64,000 nucleotides of DNA from Desulfobacteraceae bacterium (GTDB lineage Bacteria; Desulfobacterota; Desulfobacteria; Desulfobacterales; Desulfosalsimonadaceae): positions 232,948 through 296,947 of the forward strand of contig QZKW01000089.1 in NCBI GenBank assembly GCA_003599885.1. The letters are read 5' to 3'. The translations under genes and the position numbers were made by a program. Every line of letters starts with the position of its first letter. Position 1 is the first letter of the stretch. Shown piece by piece: positions 16,216 through 25,786 of this stretch. The notes beneath the pieces were generated by a model, which worked only from the letters and a program-made list of their open reading frames with translations, was not told the origin of the DNA and made no database searches.

Positions 16216-17463
16216 ATGTTTCCTGAACACAAAATACAGCTTGCATTGTTAAACGACCGGTTTGAGATTTCGGGCATCGAAAATCTGGCGCCTGAAAATC
16301 GGGACTTTTTTATTGCCGAAGCAAGCCGCCACCGAATCGCCCCCCTTCTTTACAGCAAGGTTAAACTAACCGGAGCAGAGTCAATGTTGCCGGCGGATCT
16401 GGTCCGGAAACTTCGGGAAAAATATCTGGCGGCAGCCTATCGGAATACCCAGCTTTTTCAAAAGTTAAATGAGTTGGTTGCACGTTTTAACGATAACGGG
16501 ATTCCTGTTATCCTTTTAAAAGGCGCTCACCTGGGGGAGTTCGTATACAGGGATATTTCCCTCAGGCCCATGTCGGACCTGGATATCCTGGTCCGGGAAG
16601 AACACCTGTCTGAAGCCGTCCGGATCGCCTTTGGCGCCGGTTACCGGTTTTTTTATGATAAAAAAAATGCAGTAGAAAAATCCGGTGAGAGTTACTGTTA
16701 CGATATATCGGAGCATTACAAACATTTTCAGCCGCTGATTCACCCGGAAACGCAATGTTTGCTGGAAATACACTGCTTTCTTTCCGAGAGAGGGTCTCCT
16801 TTTAACATCCCGGCATCCGAACTCTGGAAAACCGCGAAGCATGCAAATTTAAACGGGAATGACGTATTCCTTTTATCCCCTGAAGACCTGGTCATTCATT
16901 TATGCCTGCATGCTGCCTATGACCACTTGTTTGCTTTTGGCATCGGCGCGCTTTATGACATCGTCATCTCAGTCAAACATTACGGGAAAATTATCGACTG
17001 GCAGGAAGTCCAGCGCCGCTCAAGACAATGGGGAGCCAGCCGGTGCCTTTTATTGACGCTCTATTTCACAAAAAAATGGCTGGGTGCGGACATACCGGAT
17101 GAAATGTTTGAAGATTTCCATATTGACAGAATGGTCGATATGGCGGAAGAACGAATTTTTGTGACATCCGAAACCGCCCCCCTGCACCCGCATTATGTTC
17201 AGTGGCGCAACCGAAAGGGTATTGGTGAGAAAATCCGTTATATTTTAGGCGTGTTGCTTCCATCCCGGGAATTTATGGCAAACCGGTATTTGCGGCCAAA
17301 GCATTCCCGGAATTTAATTGGCAGCTATTTTTTCCGGATTATTCAGGCTTTCAAAGGGATATATGACATAGCGGTCAGCGCATTAAATGATGGTCACTAT
17401 GTTTCACGTCTCAAAACAGGGGATAATGATTTCCGCTTGCGGGAATGGCTGGTAAAATCGTAA
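16216..17463 (+). CDS. Nucleotidyltransferase-fold protein of polysaccharide loci (NTP_transf_5-like)
   Basis: This 415-residue protein belongs to an uncharacterised nucleotidyltransferase family frequently found in exopolysaccharide and peptide-modification gene clusters. The catalytic pattern is ILLKGAHLGEFVYRD followed by RPMSDLDILVR, where the D-x-D binds metal. A later helical region includes PEDLVIHLCLHAAYDHLF. The substrate and whether it transfers a nucleotide are unknown. It follows the structured leader and is the first gene of the run controlled by the NusG-like factor. The same family often accompanies HprK-like kinases and PqqD proteins, which here lie 40 kb away at 56293-58798. 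Confidence 0.8.
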   Translation: MFPEHKIQLALLNDRFEISGIENLAPENRDFFIAEASRHRIAPLLYSKVKLTGAESMLPADLVRKLREKYLAAAYRNTQLFQKLNELVARFNDNGIPVILLKGAHLGEFVYRDISLRPMSDLDILVREEHLSEAVRIAFGAGYRFFYDKKNAVEKSGESYCYDISEHYKHFQPLIHPETQCLLEIHCFLSERGSPFNIPASELWKTAKHANLNGNDVFLLSPEDLVIHLCLHAAYDHLFAFGIGALYDIVISVKHYGKIIDWQEVQRRSRQWGASRCLLLTLYFTKKWLGADIPDEMFEDFHIDRMVDMAEERIFVTSETAPLHPHYVQWRNRKGIGEKIRYILGVLLPSREFMANRYLRPKHSRNLIGSYFFRIIQAFKGIYDIAVSALNDGHYVSRLKTGDNDFRLREWLVKS

Positions 17464-17530
17464 ACATGATGCATTGAGAGCTGAATAATCATGAAATATA
17501 ATTGTTTTAATATGTTAAGGCCGAATTAAG

Positions 17531-19342
17531 ATGTACGCTCTTTTTAAAGAGTTTGCCAAATTGCGTTCTTTATTGACGCGCCAGGATAAATGGCGGCTTG
17601 TTTCTTTGCTCTTCCTGATGTTCATCGGTTCGATTCTTGAGGCTTTGGGCATTGGGGCGATACCGGCTTTTGTTACCCTGATTACGAAACCTTCAGCGAT
17701 ATTGGAATATCCCTGGGTGGGCAAATGGTTTTCTGTTTTTTCGGATGAGCCGTCTGCCACCCTCCTCATCTGGGCGTCCATCGCACTCGTCGGGTTTATA
17801 GTTTTCAAAAACCTATTTTTAACCATGGTTTTTTATGTTCAGTCGAAAATTGTCATTTCCCAGCAGGTCAGACTGGGCGATCGCATGTTCAGGGCCTATC
17901 AATCCGCGCCATATGAGTGGTACATCCAGAGAAATTCTTCGGAGTTGTTGCGTAACATCCAAAATGATACTGCTCAGATTGTGAATGGTGTGTTGATGCC
18001 TTTTCTTAATCTGATTATGGGTCTCATTATGGCGTTTTTTGTCATGACGGCGATGATATTGAATACGCCGGATTCTGCTTTTATTACTATTTTGATAACC
18101 GGAGTGGGGATTTTTATCGTCATCCGATTTTTTCAGAATAGTTTTCAGCGTATTGGCAAAGTGATGCGGCGAGAATACGAGAAGACGGTCAAGGCGATCC
18201 AGCAAGGTTTTGGCGCTTTTGTTGATGCCCGAATCATTGGTTGCGAGAATTATCTTAATAAGGAGCATAGAGACAGTTTGGTACGTCTGGCAAAAGCCCA
18301 GGTAATGCACTCCACAATGCATAAGGCAATACCTTACTCGATCGAGATATTTGCCATTCTCGGCCTATTGGTTATCCTGTTTTTTCTCATCCATTCAATG
18401 GAATCTCTTGATCCGATTTTACCGATGATCAGCCTGCTTGGCGTGGCATTGATACGACTCAAGCAACTGGCAACACAAATCGCAACCGCTGTCAGTAATA
18501 TGAATGCAGCCCGTGCATTCATTCCCGGAATAGTAAGTGACATGCGCGAACTTGATGTTATTGAATCCAAAAACCGAATGAGGGGATTGGCTGCAAAAAA
18601 AATTGGTCAATTTAGCAGGCTCAGCATTGATTCCGTATCCTATTCCTATCCAGGTACAGATACAATGGCTGTTCAGGAAATTTCTCTCGAACTCAAGCGG
18701 GGGGAAGCGATTGCTTTTGTCGGGGAAACCGGCTGCGGTAAATCCACACTTATCAATCTGATTCTTGGATTACTTGAACCACAGCACGGTCAGATTACTG
18801 TTAATGGAACGGATATTTACCAGGATCCCTTTGGGTGGCGAAACCTGCTCGGCTATATCCAGCAATCGATTTATCTTATTGATGATACAATTCAGGCAAA
18901 CGTCGCTTTCGGTGTCCCAAAAAATGAAATCAATCAGGAACGACTCTGGACGGCATTACGTTCTGCCGGCTTGTATGAATTTATTATGTCTCAACCTTAT
19001 GGCGTTGAGAGCATTGTGGGTGAACGCGGTATCAATCTCTCCGGGGGCCAGCGCCAGCGGATCGGAATTGCCAGGGCGCTCTATCAAAACCCCGAAGTGC
19101 TTGTGATGGATGAAGCGACATCTGCTTTAGACAATAAAACTGAAGATATCGTAATGAAAGCTATTGAAAATTTAAAAAAAGACCGAACGCTTATTATGGT
19201 GGCCCATCGCCTTAGCACGGTCAAGGATTGTGATCGCATTTATTTCATACGCCAAGGTTGTGTCGAAGATGTCGGAAAATTTGAAGAATTGGTGCAAACA
19301 TCGTCCGGTTTCCGTGAACTGGCCTGGAAAGCCAATGTTTGA
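17531..19342 (+). CDS. ABC exporter, MsbA/PglK type (permease-ATPase fusion)
   Basis: A 603-residue half-transporter with six membrane helices in residues about 20-330 and an ATPase domain from about 360. Walker A is GETGCGKSTLINL, the signature is NLSGGQRQRIGIARAL, Walker B is VLVMDEATSALD, and the switch His is in MVAHRLST. This type includes lipid-linked oligosaccharide flippases (PglK) and lipid exporters (MsbA). As no Wzx flippase is visible in the locus, it is the best candidate for turning the lipid-linked repeat unit across the inner membrane. Export of a modified peptide is an alternative. A G/C-rich hairpin follows. Confidence 0.88.
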   Translation: MYALFKEFAKLRSLLTRQDKWRLVSLLFLMFIGSILEALGIGAIPAFVTLITKPSAILEYPWVGKWFSVFSDEPSATLLIWASIALVGFIVFKNLFLTMVFYVQSKIVISQQVRLGDRMFRAYQSAPYEWYIQRNSSELLRNIQNDTAQIVNGVLMPFLNLIMGLIMAFFVMTAMILNTPDSAFITILITGVGIFIVIRFFQNSFQRIGKVMRREYEKTVKAIQQGFGAFVDARIIGCENYLNKEHRDSLVRLAKAQVMHSTMHKAIPYSIEIFAILGLLVILFFLIHSMESLDPILPMISLLGVALIRLKQLATQIATAVSNMNAARAFIPGIVSDMRELDVIESKNRMRGLAAKKIGQFSRLSIDSVSYSYPGTDTMAVQEISLELKRGEAIAFVGETGCGKSTLINLILGLLEPQHGQITVNGTDIYQDPFGWRNLLGYIQQSIYLIDDTIQANVAFGVPKNEINQERLWTALRSAGLYEFIMSQPYGVESIVGERGINLSGGQRQRIGIARALYQNPEVLVMDEATSALDNKTEDIVMKAIENLKKDRTLIMVAHRLSTVKDCDRIYFIRQGCVEDVGKFEELVQTSSGFRELAWKANV

Positions 19343-19370
19343 GATTTAGAGATATTACAGATACCCCCTC

Positions 19371-19397
19371 CCCCCTTATTTTTTTTGAAAAAGGGGG
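19371..19397. terminator. Hairpin after ABC transporter gene
   Basis: CCCCCTT (19371-19377) pairs with AAGGGGG (19391-19397) around a loop that includes a run of eight T. It lies 29 bases after the transporter stop. The strong stem suggests partial termination or mRNA end protection in the middle of the locus. Confidence 0.5.
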
Positions 19398-19488
19398 CTT
19401 AAGTAAATGGCATTGAATTGCGTACAGTTGTCTATAAATTTTCGGCATTAGACCCTAAAACTGAAGACTATCTATTCGGGTAAAGCAG

Positions 19489-20232
19489 ATGGAACACCTT
19501 AAAAAGGTTTTTAAAAGCATTTTAAAAAAAATAACTCCTTCCAGGTCGCTGAATTTGCGATCAGCAAAACAATTCCGCAAGCTCGCTGATTTACTCATTG
19601 TCGAGAACAATGCACCTCGTGTGCTTGTTGTTGGGGGGCGGATACTTGGATGCGGGATACATGAACTACTTGATATTAAATCAATTCAGGTGCTTGAGAC
19701 AGATATTCAGATTGGGCCGCGTACGGCATTGATTTGCGATGCTCATGCCTTGCCGTTTAGAAACAGATCGTTCGATGCGGTTATAATCCAGGCGGTATTG
19801 GAGCATGTTTTCGATCCGGTACAATGTGTCAAGGAGATATCACGGGTGCTTCCTGAAAATGGGTATGTGTATGCGGAAACGCCATTCATGCAGCAAGTTC
19901 ATGATGCACCGTATGATTTCCATCGTTTTACTTATTTAGGGCATCGACGCCTTTTTCGCCAATTTTCAGAAATCGCAAGCGGACCTGTTGCAGGCCCTGG
20001 TACGGTTCTATGTTGGGCGTATGTGTTTTTTTTATCTTCTTTCTCAGACCATAAATATCTCAAGGCTGTATTGATGCGAATTGCTTTGTTTACGGGATTC
20101 TGGATCAAATATTTTGACTATTTTCTTATCAATAAAAAAGGTTCCATGGATGGTGCTTCAGTTTATTATTTTCTGGGACACAAATGTGGTACCTGTCTTT
20201 CCGATCAAGAACTGATATCTTCGTTCCGATAA
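19489..20232 (+). CDS. SAM-dependent methyltransferase
   Basis: A class I methyltransferase of 247 residues, probably modifying a sugar of the polysaccharide. The SAM site is VLVVGGRILGCGI, with an acidic residue ending strand two (QVLETDIQ), DAHALPFRNRSFDAV as motif post-II, and AVLEHVFDPVQCVKEISRVL as the typical Methyltransf_11 signature. A hydrophobic stretch near residue 175 (VLCWAYVFFLSSF) may contact the membrane. It ends 10 bases before the next gene, with which it is probably co-translated. Confidence 0.85.
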   Translation: MEHLKKVFKSILKKITPSRSLNLRSAKQFRKLADLLIVENNAPRVLVVGGRILGCGIHELLDIKSIQVLETDIQIGPRTALICDAHALPFRNRSFDAVIIQAVLEHVFDPVQCVKEISRVLPENGYVYAETPFMQQVHDAPYDFHRFTYLGHRRLFRQFSEIASGPVAGPGTVLCWAYVFFLSSFSDHKYLKAVLMRIALFTGFWIKYFDYFLINKKGSMDGASVYYFLGHKCGTCLSDQELISSFR

Positions 20233-20242
20233 GAGGAAATCC

Positions 20243-21265
20243 ATGCAACAATTGAAGGTATCGTTTTATCTCTTGGGTGACCGAAGAAAAGCAAGCTCCA
20301 GGGTCCGCGGTTTCTGGATCGCGGAGGAGCTTCGAAAGTTCGGGATGAAATGTTCTATTATAGATGGAGAGGAGCGGGTTTCTTTTCTGCGGTGTTTAAT
20401 AAAATTGCCCTGGTGTGATACGTTGTTCATTCAGAAGAGGTATTCGCGGTGGGATTTCTATATTATGCAGGTGGCGCGGTTTCTGGGCAAACGAACCGTT
20501 TTTGACATGGATGACGCGTATTCCAGTGTTAAAAGTCCAACAACATTATTTAATATTCAGCGCATCATGAAGAAAGCTTCCGCTGTTACAGTCGGAAGCC
20601 GGAATTTATTGGAATTTGCCAAACAGTATCAGGTGAATTCAATTTTTCTGCCCACCAGCATCAAGCTGGAGAACTATGATTTGCCTGCGGTGCAAAGCCA
20701 AAAGGGAAAAGCATGTCTGGGATGGATCGGTAACGGCGCTCATTATTACAAAGATTTGATAAAAATATTAAAAGAGCCCTTAACGGAAATTGCATCCCGG
20801 CATAAAATCCGGCTAAAACTTGTGGGAGCGTGTGGGCAAAAAGAACTATATCAGGAGTTTTCGAATATTCCGGGTTTGGACACCATCTTTATAGATGAGA
20901 TTGACTGGGCTGATCCTTCTGAAGTCAGTGCGGCAATGCTGGATTTTGATATCGGTCTTTATCCGGTTCAGGCAACAGACTTTAATTCATATAAGTGCGG
21001 ATTCAAAGCTCTGGAGTATATGGCAATGGGAATCCCGGTGGTGGCCAGCCCGGTTGGGGCCAATGCCTATGTTGTGGAACATGGCAAAGACGGGTACCAT
21101 GCGGATGGGATAGACGCCTGGATTGATGCACTGACTGTATTAATATCAGACAACGCAATGCGAAAAGAAATGGGACAGGCTGGAAGGCATAAAGTTGAAA
21201 CGCATTACAACATTAGGGAATCCGCCAGAAAATTGACGGAAATTATTTTTAATCTGAAAAATTGA
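20243..21265 (+). CDS. Glycosyltransferase family 4-like
   Basis: A 340-residue GT-B transferase of the polysaccharide pathway. The N-terminal half begins LKVSFYLLGDRRKASSRVRG; the donor-site half includes GWIGNGAHYYKDL and the conserved C-terminal stretch KCGFKALEYMAMGIPVVASP. GAGGAAATCC precedes the ATG. The acceptor and donor sugars cannot be read from sequence. Confidence 0.85.
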   Translation: MQQLKVSFYLLGDRRKASSRVRGFWIAEELRKFGMKCSIIDGEERVSFLRCLIKLPWCDTLFIQKRYSRWDFYIMQVARFLGKRTVFDMDDAYSSVKSPTTLFNIQRIMKKASAVTVGSRNLLEFAKQYQVNSIFLPTSIKLENYDLPAVQSQKGKACLGWIGNGAHYYKDLIKILKEPLTEIASRHKIRLKLVGACGQKELYQEFSNIPGLDTIFIDEIDWADPSEVSAAMLDFDIGLYPVQATDFNSYKCGFKALEYMAMGIPVVASPVGANAYVVEHGKDGYHADGIDAWIDALTVLISDNAMRKEMGQAGRHKVETHYNIRESARKLTEIIFNLKN

Positions 21266-21299
21266 ATCAGTCTAAATAATTCGATTCAGGAATGTTCAT

Positions 21300-22784
21300 T
21301 TGTCAAATTTGGCGGTTGAAATAGAGATGAAAGATCCGGTTGCGCGCTTTATGGAAAATGTGCGATTGATTCCTGATCATCCGGCTGTGGTCCAGGAATC
21401 CGGCACCATCAGCTACGGAGAAATGGGGGCATTAACGGCGCGCATGGCGGCATCCATCGCTAATATTTCGGAACACCCCAGAGCCATTATATATCTGCCA
21501 AAAGGGGCGCAAGCTTATTCCGCCATGTTTGCCACCATGATGGCAGGCGGGTATTATTCACCGGTAAATATGGAAGCCCCATTAAGCCGGCATATCGAGA
21601 TCATTAATCAATTCCGGCCGCATGTCATTGTGAGTCAAAAGAATCTGTTGCAGGCGTTACCAGCAAGTTCTCTTGAATGTCAACTGCTTGATATTGATAA
21701 TTTATCTTCCAGTGCCCTGAACGAGCCTCTTGCAGGGCATGAACTGGCCTATGTTATTTTTACATCCGGTACGACAGGGCAGCCAAAAGGGGTCATGATT
21801 TCACGAGAGGCGCTCGCCCATTATACGGGATGGGCCCTGAGCGCCATGGACGTCTCATCCGGGGACCGCTGGTCCCAACACCCGAACATCGCATTTGACC
21901 TGAGCGTTTTAGATATCTATGGCGCATTGACCGGGGGTGCGACGTTGTATCCGCTTACCACAAAAAAAGACAGACTGCTCCCCGCCGCCTTCATTAAACG
22001 GAATCAACTGACAATCTGGAATTCCGTGCCAAGCGTGATAGACCTTATGATGAGGGCGCGTCATGTTACAAAGGAAAATTTTGATTCCCTTCGTTTGCTG
22101 ACATTCTGTGGAGAGCCTTTATATGAGAAACATCTTGAAGCAATTTTTTTTGCCAATGACCGTGTGCGGGTTCACAATACCTATGGACCGACAGAAGCGA
22201 CCGTATCGTGTACTTTAGTTTGCCTGAAGGCGGGTAATTATATCAATTATTGTAACGGCAGTGTCGCTTTGGGGGCACCGATAGCAGGTATGGGGTTTGT
22301 GTTGATGGGTGGCAACAGCGAGGAAGGTGAACTCGGAATTTTTGGGAAACAGCTTGGGACCGGATACTGGAAGAATGAGGATGCAACGTCAAAAGCCTTT
22401 ACTTCCATGAAAGTTGAGGGGGAAGACAGGCGTGTTTATCGCACGGGAGATTGGGTGGTCAAAAAAGGGGACCAGCTTTATTTTGCCGGCAGAATTGATT
22501 CTCAGGTAAAGATACTTGGCAACAGGGTTGAACTGGATGAGATCGATGTGGCGGTGCATCGGCTGGGATATGGGAATGCATGTACGGTATTTATGGATAA
22601 AAAGCTGCACTGCTTTATAGAAACAAAACGCCTGCCCGATATAGCTCAGTTTAAGGAAAGGATGGCGACAATTTTGCCGGACTATATGATACCGAACACT
22701 CTCCATGCGATTTCCAGTTTACCGGTTAATAATAATGATAAGATCGATCGTCGACAGCTATCCGGGCTGGTCAATGGTCAATAA
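21300..22784 (+). CDS. Adenylation enzyme (ANL family, DltA-like amino-acid/acyl ligase)
   Basis: A free-standing adenylation domain of 494 residues that activates an amino or carboxylic acid as AMP ester and loads a carrier protein. Core motifs are in order: A3 FTSGTTGQPKGVMIS, A5 NTYGPTEAT, A7 YRTGDWVV, A8 GRIDSQVKILGNRVELDEI, and A10 NNDKIDRRQL with the catalytic Lys. The size and lack of a condensation domain resemble DltA (D-alanine ligase) and single-domain NRPS enzymes. The TTG start at 21300 has AGGA eight bases upstream. The next gene is a carrier protein and the one after that a GNAT acyltransferase, so the three probably act together to put an aminoacyl or acyl group on a sugar. 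Confidence 0.88.
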   Translation: MSNLAVEIEMKDPVARFMENVRLIPDHPAVVQESGTISYGEMGALTARMAASIANISEHPRAIIYLPKGAQAYSAMFATMMAGGYYSPVNMEAPLSRHIEIINQFRPHVIVSQKNLLQALPASSLECQLLDIDNLSSSALNEPLAGHELAYVIFTSGTTGQPKGVMISREALAHYTGWALSAMDVSSGDRWSQHPNIAFDLSVLDIYGALTGGATLYPLTTKKDRLLPAAFIKRNQLTIWNSVPSVIDLMMRARHVTKENFDSLRLLTFCGEPLYEKHLEAIFFANDRVRVHNTYGPTEATVSCTLVCLKAGNYINYCNGSVALGAPIAGMGFVLMGGNSEEGELGIFGKQLGTGYWKNEDATSKAFTSMKVEGEDRRVYRTGDWVVKKGDQLYFAGRIDSQVKILGNRVELDEIDVAVHRLGYGNACTVFMDKKLHCFIETKRLPDIAQFKERMATILPDYMIPNTLHAISSLPVNNNDKIDRRQLSGLVNGQ

Positions 22785-22827
22785 CAGTTGTCGGGATGTG
22801 ATCAATCAAAACGCGGAGCCACTATAG

Positions 22828-23088
22828 ATGGAAACTTGCAGTTATTCTGAGTTGTATGAAATTATATTGGAAGTGATTCACGCCAAACTGTCTCAGGAAG
22901 GAAATGATCCTAATGGGGTTGATGAGAATACTGATTTGATGGAACTTCTTGATTCATTTAGTATTCTGGATGTGATCATGGATATTGAGGATCGCGCAAC
23001 TGTGGATGCGGACTTGGCCAAGATGGATTTCGCCAATAGAATGACGGTGCGTGATTTGATTAAAGAAATTATACGGATTAACAGCTGA
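22828..23088 (+). CDS. Acyl/peptidyl carrier protein
   Basis: An 86-residue acidic four-helix protein. The phosphopantetheine attachment Ser is Ser43 in LLDSFSILDVI, equivalent to the usual D-S-L. It should be loaded by the adenylation enzyme 44 bases upstream and hand its cargo to the GNAT protein starting 17 bases downstream. The rather divergent sequence after the Ser argues for a dedicated carrier, not the fatty-acid one. Confidence 0.82.
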   Translation: METCSYSELYEIILEVIHAKLSQEGNDPNGVDENTDLMELLDSFSILDVIMDIEDRATVDADLAKMDFANRMTVRDLIKEIIRINS

Positions 23089-23104
23089 TAGAAAAGGGCG
23101 GGTA

Positions 23105-23704
23105 ATGACAAATAATATCCGGTTCGCCGATATCAGTGTGCTTGACGAGAAAAGCCGTTTATCGGTGTCTCATCTGGTGATTGAATCCTTGCCGGTTTAT
23201 TACAGATCAGACGGTATGGATGATGCTGAGATGGTTGCCGCAGTTGCCGGTTTAATCGGTCATGCAGGAAGCGAAATCGAGAAAGGTTTTGCAGCCTTTT
23301 GCGGAACGAATGTCGCAGGCACAGCTACTTTTCTTCATAGTGAACACCTGCAGAGAGCGCGTCTTGTCGGCGCCCAGGCATTGTTAAGGTTACTGTCAGG
23401 ACCATCGGCCAGACAATTTCGAAATAATCTGAAAAATTACAATACCGGATTTGCGGAGGTTCCTGATGGCGCCATTTATCTGAGCCGGTTTGCGGTTGAT
23501 CCGTATTATCGTGGAAAAGGTCTGGCCGACCAGATGATGGAACGATTCCTCTCATTAAGGCCGGACGGCGGGGACAGATGGAGCCGGGCATTTCTCCATG
23601 TTGACCGGCAAAACCACCGGGCAGTGGCCTTTTATACCCGGCATGGTTTTGGCGTTTATGAACCCGGTGAAAGGTATCTTACAATGGAACATTTACAAAT
23701 TTGA
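23105..23704 (+). CDS. GNAT-family acyltransferase
   Basis: A 199-residue GNAT protein. The acyl-donor loop is in FAVDPYYRGKGLADQMM (motif A, R/Q-x-x-G-x-A-like as RGKGLA), followed by LHVDRQNHRAVAFYTRHGFG (motif B). An N-terminal part of about 100 residues is less typical. Usual donors are acetyl-CoA, but some GNATs take acyl or aminoacyl groups from carrier proteins; the neighbouring adenylation enzyme and carrier make that attractive. The acceptor would be an amino sugar of the polysaccharide. Confidence 0.8.
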   Translation: MTNNIRFADISVLDEKSRLSVSHLVIESLPVYYRSDGMDDAEMVAAVAGLIGHAGSEIEKGFAAFCGTNVAGTATFLHSEHLQRARLVGAQALLRLLSGPSARQFRNNLKNYNTGFAEVPDGAIYLSRFAVDPYYRGKGLADQMMERFLSLRPDGGDRWSRAFLHVDRQNHRAVAFYTRHGFGVYEPGERYLTMEHLQI

Positions 23705-23811
23705 CACCATTTCGGAATGTGGCTGCAAAATGCTTGAACTAGACACCGATATCCGGCGACACAGAACTGGAAATTGGAAAACCATCGTTTCAAAATCCGG
23801 AAAGAATTACA

Positions 23812-24351
23812 ATGTCGAATAATTATGAAATCATTCAGTCAAAAAAGGATCTTCTCCGATTTATAAAAATGGATTTGGCGGTTCGTGGGATAGAGCGTCT
23901 TCCCAAATTTTACCAGATACGAAAACCAATTGTTCATTATACCGTTTTATTGAGAAAGGTTGAGTATCTGCAAAATGTAAAACATGGGTTTTTAACTCGA
24001 TTTTTGTGTAAAATTTATCAGTTGCGCCTAAAACTGCTGGGAGCGAAATTGGGATTTTCCATTTCCCCGAACACGTTTGGGCCGGGTTTGTATTTAGTGC
24101 ACTGGGGCAGCATAGTGGTCAGCTCGAAAGCCCGTTTCGGTTCAAATTCCCGCCTGCATTCGTGTGTGAATGTGTCTGGTGCTCCGGTAATCGGAGAAAA
24201 TGTTTATCTCGGGCCGGGGGCTGTCATAACGGGTGATATCTCAATCGGGAATAATGTAACCATCGGTGCAAATACAGTAGTGTATTCCTCTTTTCCGGAC
24301 AATGTTACAGTTCTTGGAAACCCGGCCCGTGTTGTCAAGAAAAAAGCTTAA
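23812..24351 (+). CDS. Left-handed beta-helix acetyltransferase (serine acetyltransferase-like)
   Basis: A 179-residue hexapeptide-repeat O-acetyltransferase. Hexapeptide turns occupy about residues 80-175 (NSRLHSCVNVSGAPVIGENV, then LGPGAVITGDISIGNN), and the protein ends with VLGNPARVVKKK, the standard closing motif. An N-terminal helical part resembles CysE-type proteins encoded in polysaccharide clusters, which usually acetylate sugars or serine. In this context sugar O-acetylation is more likely than cysteine synthesis. Confidence 0.85.
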   Translation: MSNNYEIIQSKKDLLRFIKMDLAVRGIERLPKFYQIRKPIVHYTVLLRKVEYLQNVKHGFLTRFLCKIYQLRLKLLGAKLGFSISPNTFGPGLYLVHWGSIVVSSKARFGSNSRLHSCVNVSGAPVIGENVYLGPGAVITGDISIGNNVTIGANTVVYSSFPDNVTVLGNPARVVKKKA

Positions 24352-24430
24352 ATAAACGCCATCTGATGCTTTAGATCTGTAGCTATATGGATCAATTGAC
24401 CTTATTGTGAATTCCGGACAGGAAATGAAT

Positions 24431-25786
24431 ATGATTTTATCGCGGCAGGATTTTATTTTTTACTGTAATGCCGGCAAAGCCGTTCTGAGAAGGAAGCGCA
24501 ATGTAATTTTTTTTAATGATATCGATAATTTGCAAAATAATTTGAAAAACAATATTATGGTCGCATTTGGTTCTGTTCCCAAGGATGGCGGCACTTATAC
24601 CTTTTACAGGACCATCAGACCCAAACTCCTTGAACACGGCATTGACATGCGATGTGTTACGGTCGGGAAAGCGGAGGCGGGTCTGGTTGAAGCTTCCTTT
24701 GTGGATGACGGATGTGTGGTTCTGGCGGAAACCATTACAGATGTAAAGAAACAGGCGATGGTCTTTACGGAATGGTGCGAAAAAACAGGGATCGATATTG
24801 TTTTTGCCATTAACTCGGTTGCCATATTATCCGCACTTCCCCATCTGCCGGAAAAAATTAGAGTCATGGCGAGGTGCGCCAATGCATTTGACCATGGATA
24901 CAGGATTACGGCATCCTGCTATGATCGGCTGGTGCGTATCGTCACCACCGCACCGCGCCATGGCCGGGATCTGATTAACGATTATAATGTTCAGGAATCG
25001 CGAATATGCATGATTCCGAATGGCATTGATGGTGATTTGTTTGAGGAAGCCGCAGGTAATCGGAGGGGCGAGGATGCGATTTTACGGTTAGGTTTTCTGG
25101 GGCGTCTGGAGCACAACCAGAAAGGCGTACTGTTTTTGCCGGACATTTTAAACCGGTTGCATCGTCAGGGCGTAAAATTTACCTGCAAAATCGCCGGTAA
25201 AGGGGTGCATGGAAAAGCTTTGGCGGACGGACTGAAAGGCCTTATTCAAAAGCGGATCGTCGAGTTTGTGGGGCCTCTTTCTCCAGACGAGGTGCCTGGC
25301 TTTCTCGGAGGTTTAGATGTGTATCTCTTCCCGTCTCAGTTTGAAGGGTGCCCCAATGCCCTTCTTGAGGCGATCATGGCTGGCTGTGTGCCCGTGGTCT
25401 GGTTAATCGAAGGCATTACGGACTTTATTATTAAAGATGGCCTTACGGGCGTCATTTGCCAGATGGGCGATTGTGACGCCTTTGCCGATAAAATCTCAAT
25501 GTTTGCCGGTGATCGTTCGAAGCTGCAAAGCATGTCCGGTGCCGCTGCCAGGGACGCACGGGAACGGTTTTCGCAAGCTCGGGTTGTGGCTGATTACGCC
25601 CGCCTGATTCAGGATGCCATGCGAACACCACCACCTATATGGGGGCCCGTGCCGTGGTCGTCCTTTCGACCGGACCCGGCATTTGCGGATTACAGGCGGT
25701 GGCTCTCCGTCTTTCCGGGATCGCTCAAGCGGCTAATCAAAAATTGCCTGTTTTATGTTGGTTTATCGGATCGTTATTATGCCTAA
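24431..25786 (+). CDS. Glycosyltransferase family 4
   Basis: A GT-B retaining transferase of about 451 residues. The donor half contains RLGFLGRLEHNQKGVLFLP, a KIAGKG turn, and FPSQFEGCPNALLEAIMAGC, where Glu of the E-x7-E motif contacts the nucleotide sugar. The open frame starts with GTG 24407, but AGGA at 24420-24423 is well placed for ATG 24431. Its last codons overlap the start of the polymerase gene by 8 bases, indicating translational coupling. Confidence 0.85.
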   Translation: MILSRQDFIFYCNAGKAVLRRKRNVIFFNDIDNLQNNLKNNIMVAFGSVPKDGGTYTFYRTIRPKLLEHGIDMRCVTVGKAEAGLVEASFVDDGCVVLAETITDVKKQAMVFTEWCEKTGIDIVFAINSVAILSALPHLPEKIRVMARCANAFDHGYRITASCYDRLVRIVTTAPRHGRDLINDYNVQESRICMIPNGIDGDLFEEAAGNRRGEDAILRLGFLGRLEHNQKGVLFLPDILNRLHRQGVKFTCKIAGKGVHGKALADGLKGLIQKRIVEFVGPLSPDEVPGFLGGLDVYLFPSQFEGCPNALLEAIMAGCVPVVWLIEGITDFIIKDGLTGVICQMGDCDAFADKISMFAGDRSKLQSMSGAAARDARERFSQARVVADYARLIQDAMRTPPPIWGPVPWSSFRPDPAFADYRRWLSVFPGSLKRLIKNCLFYVGLSDRYYA

